DNA of 5,923 nt, from the NCBI GenBank assembly GCA_030586765.1, contig JAUQZZ010000121.1, positions 1 through 5,923 on the forward strand, written 5' to 3'. The DNA is from Candidatus Brocadiales bacterium (lineage in GTDB: Bacteria; Planctomycetota; Brocadiia; Brocadiales; Bathyanammoxibiaceae). Below, piece after piece: positions 1 through 4,309 of the stretch (the stretch's first letter is position 1; each line of letters begins with the position of its first letter). A model generated the notes under the pieces. That model saw only the letters and a list, made by a program, of their open reading frames with translations. It was not told the origin of the DNA and made no database searches. Position numbers and translations under genes: made by a program.

Positions 1-625
1 GGATGACGACGTCTATATAGCCCTCTGCCTTGAGAAGGTAATCAACTGCCTCTCTATCCGTGGTCTCCACTATCTGGATGCATCTAGGGTCAAGGCCCAC
101 CTGCTCCAGGGATTTTCTAATAACACCGTAGATGGCCAGATTGAAGTTTATGGCCTCTTTTCCTCCGCGGAGTATAACGGCATTACCTGCCTTAAGGCAC
201 AGGGCCGCTGCCTCAGCGGTGACGTCTGGCCTTGACTCATAGATAATCAAAATCACCCCCAGTGGCACCCTGACCCTCTCTATGAGGATGCCGTTGGGCC
301 TCTTCCATCCTTCTATCACCTCTCCCACAGGGTCCTTCAGGGATACGATGGTCTTCAGGCCATCGGCCATGGCCTTTATGCGGGAGTCTGTAAGGAGGAG
401 CCTATCTATCAGGGCCTTGCCCAGACCTGCCTTTTTTGCGGCCTCTATATCCCGCTGATTCTCCCTATGGAGTTCATCCCTGGAATCTATTAGCCCCTGG
501 GCCATAGCTAATAGGGCGGAGTCCTTCACTTGTGTGCCTGCATGGGCAAGGCGACGGGAGGCCTCCTTTGCCCCACAGACCAGCTCAGTCACGTAGTCTT
601 CTACGCTCGTACCAGTAAGTGCCAT
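1..625 (-). CDS. proA: Gamma-glutamyl phosphate reductase, N-terminal part (3' end beyond window)
   Basis: ProA reduces gamma-glutamyl phosphate to glutamate-5-semialdehyde with NADPH, the second step of cytosolic proline synthesis. About 208 codons are present, read without a stop to the left edge. Family motifs seen: DPVGEVIEG (about residues 98-106), VPLGVILIIYESRPDVT (about 118-134), CLKAGNAVILRGGKEA (about 142-157) and YIDVVI at the cut edge. This is the NADPH-binding part of the aldehyde-dehydrogenase fold; the catalytic cysteine lies outside the window. The ATG at 625 was chosen because AGGA sits 7 nt upstream and the N-terminus aligns with family starts. It lies inside the divIC-like gene in another reading frame (41-bp overlap), so translational coupling is likely. 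No separate promoter was seen, so it probably depends on the eno transcript. The family call is very secure; the start is fairly secure, with GTG at 592 as a weaker alternative. Confidence 0.96.
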   Translation of the reverse strand, partial: MALTGTSVEDYVTELVCGAKEASRRLAHAGTQVKDSALLAMAQGLIDSRDELHRENQRDIEAAKKAGLGKALIDRLLLTDSRIKAMADGLKTIVSLKDPVGEVIEGWKRPNGILIERVRVPLGVILIIYESRPDVTAEAAALCLKAGNAVILRGGKEAINFNLAIYGVIRKSLEQVGLDPRCIQIVETTDREAVDYLLKAEGYIDVVI

Positions 626-1055
626 AGAAAAATCCTGTAACCCCTATGATGATAAATACAAAGACACCGAAGAGTTCCATATCCCTTACAAGACCCAAAA
701 GACCCCTGGAGGAGTGGGCCTTTTTCTTCTCCTTCTTCTCTATCTCTGCCACAGGGAAATGATACCGCTTGTAAGGCACCTCCGCCGGGCGGCCATAGCC
801 CAGGGACTCTCTGGCCTCCTTCTCTATCTGCACAGGGTCATATTGGAGGGCATCCCTCAGCCTGAGGAGTTCTAAATTTTTCTCCTTTAGTTGGGCCAGC
901 TCCTGCTCAATAGCCTCCTTCTTCGCCAGCACCTCCTTCATCCTGGAATGTTTCCTGGCAACGGAGATGGTGAAAGACACGACCAGGGCCAGAGATACTA
1001 GAAGGGTAATAAGAAAGAAAATGAAGGTCTTTTTTTCTACCTTTTCGGTTTCCAC
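585..1055 (-). CDS. FtsB/DivIC-family septum formation protein with a second, C-terminal membrane segment
   Basis: 156 residues. FtsB/DivIC proteins are small bitopic division proteins that form a complex with FtsL and FtsQ/DivIB to activate septal wall synthesis. Visible in order: a short charged N-terminus, a membrane helix (about 11-33), a charged coiled coil (about 35-70, with KKEAIEQELAQLKEKN), then the family's post-coil motif with DPVQIEKEARESLGYGRP (about 73-90) and EVPYKRYHFP. Unusual for the family is a lysine-rich linker (about 104-113) followed by a second strong hydrophobic helix (about 127-148) and a basic tail (YERRRLRD). The start is GTG at 1055, with GGGGGT about 7 nt upstream, inside the end of eno. 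The eno-ftsB order is common in bacteria, which supports the call. Membership of the family is well supported; which paralogue it is, and what the extra helix does, are unknown. Confidence 0.85.
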   Translation of the reverse strand: METEKVEKKTFIFFLITLLVSLALVVSFTISVARKHSRMKEVLAKKEAIEQELAQLKEKNLELLRLRDALQYDPVQIEKEARESLGYGRPAEVPYKRYHFPVAEIEKKEKKKAHSSRGLLGLVRDMELFGVFVFIIIGVTGFFYGTYWYERRRLRD

Positions 1056-2320
1056 AACATACCCCCAAAGGTGGCGGAGGTACCAAGCTCTTCTTCTATG
1101 CGAAGGAGCTGATTATATTTTGCCGTTCGTTCCCCTCTGGAGAGGGAACCTGTCTTTATCTGTCCAGCGCTGGTGGCAACGGCCAGGTCTGCGATAGTGG
1201 TGTCCTCTGTCTCTCCGGAGCGATGGGAGATGATGGTGCCATAGCCCCTGGACTTGGCCATCTCTATAGTACGGAGGGTCTCCGTAAGGGTACCTATCTG
1301 GTTCAGTTTTATGAGGATGGCGTTGGCCACGCCCTCTTCTATTCCCCTGGATAGCCTCTTAGGATTTGTTACAAATAGGTCGTCCCCTACCAACTGCACC
1401 CTGGCACCCAATCGCCTAGTCAATTCCTTCCATCCCTGCCAGTCCTCCTCCCCCAGACCGTCCTCTATGGAGCAGATAGGATATTTGGACACAAGCCCCT
1501 CGTAGAATCCTATCATATCCTCTGAGGTCCTCTCCTTTGCCTCCCCCTCAAACCTATATCTGCCATTTTTATAGAGTTCACTGGCCGCCACGTCAAGGGC
1601 CAGAAATATATCTTTACCCGCTTTATAGCCAGCCGTCTTTACGGCCTCAAGGACCACCTCTATTGCCTCTTCATTGGTGCGAAGGTCGGGGGCAAAACCA
1701 CCCTCATCCCCTACGCCTGTATGGTGGCCTTTATTCTTAAGTATATTCCTCAGGTGATGAAAGGTCTCTGAACCCATCCTCAGGGCATCACTAAAACTTC
1801 TGGCACCCGAGGGTACTATCATAAACTCCTGGATATCCAGCCTATTATCCGCATGCTTGCCACCATTGAGGATGTTCATCATAGGCAGGGGGAGCGTTTT
1901 GGTGCCCACGCCACCAATATATCTATAAAAGGGAAGACACAAGGCCCTGGCAGCGGCCTTGGCCACAGCCAGGGACACACCCAGGAGGGCATTGGCCCCT
2001 AGCCTCTCCTTATTCTCTGTGTTATCTAGCCTTATAAGCTCCTGGTCAATCTCCTCCTGGCAGGAGGCATCACGGCACACAAGCCTTGGGGCGATGACCT
2101 CCCTTACATTCTTTACAGCCCCCAAGACCCCTCTGCCTAAATACCTCCCCTTATCGCCATCCCTCAGCTCCATGGCCTCATGCGCACCTCTAGAGGCACC
2201 CGCAGGCACAGTGGCCCTGCCCAGGGCACCTCCCTCCAGCACCACATCTACCTCTACTGTAGGGTTTCCCCGAGAGTCCAGGACCTCTCTTGCCTTTATC
2301 TCTTTTATCGTAGTGAGCAA
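1037..2320 (-). CDS. eno: Enolase (phosphopyruvate hydratase)
   Basis: 427 residues, the usual bacterial length. Enolase interconverts 2-phosphoglycerate and phosphoenolpyruvate in glycolysis and gluconeogenesis, is cytosolic, and needs Mg2+. All recognised catalytic and metal-binding positions are present: Ser43 of the mobile loop, His156 and Glu165 (HADN...QEFMIVP), Glu206 (GDEGGFAP), metal ligands Asp243, Glu286 (SIEDGLGEEDW) and Asp313 (VGDDLFVTN), Lys338 (LIKLNQIGT), His366-Arg367-Ser368 (SHRSGET) and Lys389 (IKTGSLSRGER). Oddities are GASRG where most enolases have GASTG, and HADNR where HADNN is usual. The start is TTG at 2320; no ATG or GTG precedes it in frame close by, the N-terminus fits the family, and no good ribosome binding site is visible. 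First gene of the eno-divIC-proA cluster, with a likely promoter at 2452-2480 and a leader carrying a palindromic element. Confidence 0.97.
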   Translation of the reverse strand: MLTTIKEIKAREVLDSRGNPTVEVDVVLEGGALGRATVPAGASRGAHEAMELRDGDKGRYLGRGVLGAVKNVREVIAPRLVCRDASCQEEIDQELIRLDNTENKERLGANALLGVSLAVAKAAARALCLPFYRYIGGVGTKTLPLPMMNILNGGKHADNRLDIQEFMIVPSGARSFSDALRMGSETFHHLRNILKNKGHHTGVGDEGGFAPDLRTNEEAIEVVLEAVKTAGYKAGKDIFLALDVAASELYKNGRYRFEGEAKERTSEDMIGFYEGLVSKYPICSIEDGLGEEDWQGWKELTRRLGARVQLVGDDLFVTNPKRLSRGIEEGVANAILIKLNQIGTLTETLRTIEMAKSRGYGTIISHRSGETEDTTIADLAVATSAGQIKTGSLSRGERTAKYNQLLRIEEELGTSATFGGMLWKPKR

Positions 2321-2354
2321 TATCTTTAAGACTTCTGAGAGAGCCAGCCGCTCA

Positions 2355-2411
2355 GGATAGGCGGGGCTTTCTAGCCCCGCATTGTGCGGCCCTGGAAAGG
2401 GCCGCCTATCC
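2355..2411. repeat. REP-like inverted pair (BIME-type), three-way-junction palindrome
   Basis: An outer stem GGATAG/CTATCC (2355-2360 with 2406-2411) encloses two hairpins: GCGGGGC/GCCCCGC (2361-2367, 2374-2380) and GCGGCCC/GGGCCGC (2386-2392, 2399-2405), each with a 6-nt loop, joined by ATTGT. Read head to head, the two 26-nt units are identical at 21 positions. Four of the five differences form two compensatory base-pair swaps and the fifth is in a loop. It would lie in the eno leader, so it may fold in that RNA. No encoding function is evident. Confidence 0.85.
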
Positions 2412-2444
2412 CTGGGGTCTTATCCTTTCCTATAAAGAGGGATA

Positions 2445-3407
2445 ATGGCTCTGAATATCAAAAATTCCCAAATTTGTCAAATGTTTTTGTGGGAGCAACC
2501 CTTACAAAGGGTTCTTAACCGCGAGAATCTATTGCGCACGTTAGAGGTTTTTGAGATATTAGACCCCGTGAAAGAGCTCCTCTGGGCCATAAGATTTCTC
2601 ACCGTAATACCTCTTGGTAAAGAGAGGGATTTACCTCCTGAGAGGATGGGAATAGTAATGCTGTGGTATCCCGTGGTGGGATTACTTATAGGCCTCTGTC
2701 TCTTGGTGGTATATGTACCCTTGGTAAGAGGGTTCCCTACAGGACTGGCCGACGCCCTGGTCCTTGGATTTTATATATTCCTTACAGGTGCCTTGCACCT
2801 GGATGGGCTGGCTGATACCCTGGACGGCATCCTGGGTGGGTGGAACAGGCAGAGAAGGCTGGAGATAATGAAGGATAGCCGAATAGGGAGTTATGGGGTG
2901 CTGGGGCTGGTAGCGGTACTGGGTCTCAAGTACCTCTCCTTCCACGAAATCGGTGGGTATGTGCCTGAGTCCCCTCATTTAGATTCTCTGCCAGATTCGC
3001 TCCGTTCACTGCAAGGTTCACTAGAAGTCTTAAAATCGGACATAGCAGTAGAAGGAGAGGTCTGGGGAAAGGGTTTAATACTAATAGCAATGCCTATCCT
3101 GGGCAGGTGGTTTCAGACCCTGGCGGCTGGTCTCTCACCCTATGCCAGAGAGGAAGGTGGTACTGCCTGTGCCCTGGTAACCCACACTGGTCTCAAACAC
3201 TCCCTTGCAACGGCAGCGCTTCCCCTGCTTCTCATAGGATATTTCTATGGGGGGAGGGGATTGATTATAATATTCATATTAGTAGTCTGCCTGCTGGGTC
3301 AGGTCGCCTATATAAAGAGTCGCATCGGAGGCATGACAGGGGACAGCCTGGGCGCTGTTAACGAGACCTCAGAACTCCTTTTCTTGATGCTGTTTTATGT
3401 TATCTAA
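2445..3407 (+). CDS. cobS: Adenosylcobinamide-GDP ribazoletransferase (cobalamin synthase)
   Basis: CobS joins adenosylcobinamide-GDP to alpha-ribazole or its phosphate, in the membrane, near the end of cobamide synthesis and salvage. Numbered from ATG 2445, the motifs are LWAIRFLTVIPLG (about 45-57), HLDGLADTLDG (118-128), MKDSRIGSYG (142-151), LGRW (219-222) and RIGGMTGDSLGAVNE (293-307), with several hydrophobic helices. The first Asp-rich block and the GGMTGD block are family hallmarks. The start is uncertain. ATG 2445 has AGAGGG close upstream, but family proteins usually begin at the equivalent of GTG 2568, which would give 279 residues; the 41 extra residues overlap a likely eno promoter and a hairpin. 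The outer start is given here as a boundary only. A loop insertion (about 168-206) contains degenerate DSLx repeats and makes the protein longer than the usual 250 or so. cobU lies downstream on the same strand. Confidence 0.93.
   Translation: MALNIKNSQICQMFLWEQPLQRVLNRENLLRTLEVFEILDPVKELLWAIRFLTVIPLGKERDLPPERMGIVMLWYPVVGLLIGLCLLVVYVPLVRGFPTGLADALVLGFYIFLTGALHLDGLADTLDGILGGWNRQRRLEIMKDSRIGSYGVLGLVAVLGLKYLSFHEIGGYVPESPHLDSLPDSLRSLQGSLEVLKSDIAVEGEVWGKGLILIAMPILGRWFQTLAAGLSPYAREEGGTACALVTHTGLKHSLATAALPLLLIGYFYGGRGLIIIFILVVCLLGQVAYIKSRIGGMTGDSLGAVNETSELLFLMLFYVI
2452..2480 (-). promoter_or_regulatory. Sigma70-type promoter for eno-divIC-proA
   Basis: On the minus strand there is a perfect -35 TTGACA (2480-2475), a 17-bp spacer and an extended -10 TGATATTCA (hexamer 2457-2452). 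Initiation near 2445 would give a leader of about 125 nt that contains the paired palindrome at 2355-2411. The -10 hexamer matches only three of six positions, which the TGn extension may offset. It lies within the 5' extension of the longest cobS reading frame, which argues that this stretch is really intergenic. Confidence 0.55.
2492..2513 (+). repeat. Solitary short palindrome, possible single REP-like unit
   Basis: A perfect 7-bp inverted repeat AACCCTT-ACA-AAGGGTT (2497-2513) is preceded by GGAGC. A GGAG or GTAG tetranucleotide 5' of a hairpin is the known signature of REP units recognised by REP-associated (Y1) transposases, so this may be a lone unit; it could equally be an operator between eno and cobS. 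It lies in the doubtful 5' extension of cobS. Confidence 0.45.
2982..3027 (+). repeat. Degenerate 12-bp tandem repeat inside cobS
   Basis: Two adjacent 12-mers, GTTCACTGCAAG (3004-3015) and GTTCACTAGAAG (3016-3027), match at 10 of 12 positions. With the preceding codons they encode a degenerate run DSLP-DSLR-SLQ-GSLE. The run lies in the loop that makes this CobS longer than usual, suggesting growth by replication slippage. Confidence 0.6.
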
Positions 3408-3432
3408 CACCCCTGCTAAAAAATTGATTATG

Positions 3433-3470
3433 TGCGGGCATTGGTAAAACACGGTTAGTACCCGCATTTT
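3433..3470 (+). terminator. Possible weak terminator or stem-loop after cobS
   Basis: TGCGGG (3433-3438) can pair with CCCGCA (3461-3466), which is followed by TTTTA. The GC-rich arms and short T-run suit a factor-independent terminator, but the 22-nt loop is long and the T-run short, so termination may be partial. It starts about 25 nt after the cobS stop and precedes cobU on the same strand. Confidence 0.3.
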
Positions 3471-3471
3471 A

Positions 3472-3523
3472 CGTAGCGCAGGGCTTTAGCCCTGCCTGGG
3501 CAGACCTAAAGGTCTGCGCTACG
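3472..3523. repeat. REP-like inverted pair (BIME-type) with GTAG heads, between cobS and cobU
   Basis: An outer stem CGTAGC/GCTACG (3472-3477 with 3518-3523) encloses hairpins GCAGGGC-TTTA-GCCCTGC (3478-3495) and GCAGACC-TAAA-GGTCTGC (3500-3517), joined by CTGG. Read head to head, both units start with GTAG, the tetranucleotide typical of REP elements, and 19 of 23 positions agree. The four differences form two compensatory base pairs. The plan is the same as in the element at 2355-2411, though the sequence differs. In a cobS-cobU transcript it could affect RNA stability or read-through. Confidence 0.9.
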
Positions 3524-3528
3524 AATTT

Positions 3529-3557
3529 TTGGTTTCTCAGAAACAGTCCTTTATATA
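3529..3557 (+). promoter_or_regulatory. Weak candidate promoter before cobU
   Basis: TATATA (3552-3557) could be a -10 element, with TTGGTT (3529-3534) as a poor -35 at 17 bp. Initiation near 3564 would leave almost no leader before GTG 3572. A small palindrome GTTTC-TCA-GAAAC (3532-3544) overlaps the site. cobU may instead be read from the cobS transcript. Confidence 0.22.
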
Positions 3558-3571
3558 CCCCTGAGGGTAAC

Positions 3572-4099
3572 GTGGCAAAACTGACATTAATCCTGGGAGG
3601 CGCAAGGAGCGGCAAGTCTGCCTTTGCCGTGGAGCTGGGGAAAAAATACGAGCGGGTTACCTACATTGCTACGGCAAGGATTATGGATGACGAGATGCGG
3701 GAGCGGGTGAAGATGCATCAAAGGCTCAGGCCTCCCAGTTGGAAGACCCTGGAAGTCCCTTTCCATGCTGATAAAGTCTTCAGCGACCTGAAGGGGCAGA
3801 CAGACCTGGTGCTTCTGGATTGTATAACCTTATACATAGCCAATATACTCTTCGACGAAAAAAGCCCTGAGAAAAAGGAGGACTATATCCTTGAGGAGGT
3901 AGATAAACTCTGCGAGACCGCAAAGAAATGGACAGCCGATGTAATCCTGGTATCTAATGAGGTAGGCATGGGTATAGTCCCAGAGAACGCCCTGGCCAGG
4001 CAGTTTCGAGACATAGCCGGGCTGGTAAATCAGAGGATAGCCCAAAAGGCCGACAGTGTATTCCTGATTAGTGCCGGCCTACCTATACAGATAAAATAA
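3572..4099 (+). CDS. cobU: Bifunctional adenosylcobinamide kinase / adenosylcobinamide-phosphate guanylyltransferase
   Basis: 175 residues, normal for CobU. The enzyme phosphorylates adenosylcobinamide and then transfers GMP to it, giving the adenosylcobinamide-GDP that CobS uses; it is cytosolic. Visible features are the P-loop GGARSGKS (9-16), YIATARIMDDEM (31-42), the histidine region MHQRLRPPSW with His49 (corresponding to the region of the guanylylated His46 in the Salmonella enzyme), LLDCITLYIANIL (81-93), the hallmark SNEVGMGIVPE (128-138), and a C-terminal NQRIAQKAD (153-161) followed by the usual short hydrophobic end. The start is GTG at 3572 with GAGGG about 5 nt upstream; no in-frame ATG fits better. 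It follows cobS on the same strand after a 164-bp gap that holds a palindromic pair, so cotranscription is plausible but not certain. Function is secure from the motifs. Confidence 0.96.
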   Translation: MAKLTLILGGARSGKSAFAVELGKKYERVTYIATARIMDDEMRERVKMHQRLRPPSWKTLEVPFHADKVFSDLKGQTDLVLLDCITLYIANILFDEKSPEKKEDYILEEVDKLCETAKKWTADVILVSNEVGMGIVPENALARQFRDIAGLVNQRIAQKADSVFLISAGLPIQIK

Positions 4100-4112
4100 C
4101 CATTTATATAAG

Positions 4113-4163
4113 CAATGAAACCTCTGAAAAAGGTTGATAGACACTTAAGCCTTTCCTTCATTG
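4113..4163. repeat. Imperfect inverted repeat downstream of cobU
   Basis: CAATGAA (4113-4119) and TTCATTG (4157-4163) form 7-bp arms, and a small inner hairpin AACCT/AGGTT (4119-4123, 4131-4135) lies between them. It could contribute to 3' end formation of cobU RNA, but there is no T-run, so function is unclear. Confidence 0.3.
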
Positions 4164-4177
4164 ACTAATCATCCTGC

Positions 4178-4258
4178 CCTCCCCTCCCTAGATGGGAGGG
4201 GATTAAGGGGAGGGTGGTATTCACCCTCACCCTACCCTCCCCCATTAAGGGGGAGGGG
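4178..4258. repeat. G/C-tract REP-like inverted pair between convergent genes, with G-quadruplex motifs
   Basis: The left unit has hairpin CCCCTCCC-TAGAT-GGGAGGGG (4181-4201), the right unit CCCTCCCCC-ATTAA-GGGGGAGGG (4235-4257), and the centre has GAGGGTG-GTATT-CACCCTC (4210-4228). The reverse complement of the left unit resembles the right unit (both begin CACCCTC and end with a hairpin), so this is a head-to-head pair. It resembles a widespread CACCCTCACCCT-type intergenic repeat, from memory only. Four G-tracts lie on each strand (plus 4194-4214, minus 4243-4224). It sits between the ends of cobU and xer and may help separate their transcription. Confidence 0.75.
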
Positions 4259-4309
4259 TATAACAAACTAATTTGCCTAAGTGGTCGTTTCTGGTGCAGC
4301 CTTACAACA

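Noticed and set aside
967..1740. Plus-strand open frames opposite the divIC-like gene and eno
   Set aside because: Composition is typical of antisense shadows and they overlap well-supported conserved genes.
1959..2360. Open plus-strand frame of 133 codons opposite eno
   Set aside because: It is antisense to conserved enolase codons, is Ser/Pro-rich and has no family motif or ribosome binding site, so it is a shadow frame.
2420..2445. Inverted repeat TTATCC/GGATAA before ATG 2445 as an operator
   Set aside because: Only 6-bp arms around a 14-nt loop; it could be chance and overlaps no clear promoter box.
2330..2570. Cobalamin riboswitch upstream of cobS
   Set aside because: No B12-box-like GCCACTG or the accompanying conserved core was recognised; the structures present are simple REP-like hairpins.
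2682..2978. Minus-strand open frame opposite cobS
   Set aside because: It is antisense to the conserved CobS Asp-rich and DSRIGSYG motifs and has no recognisable domain.
4178..4258. CRISPR array
   Set aside because: Only two inverted units with no regular spacers or direct repeats.
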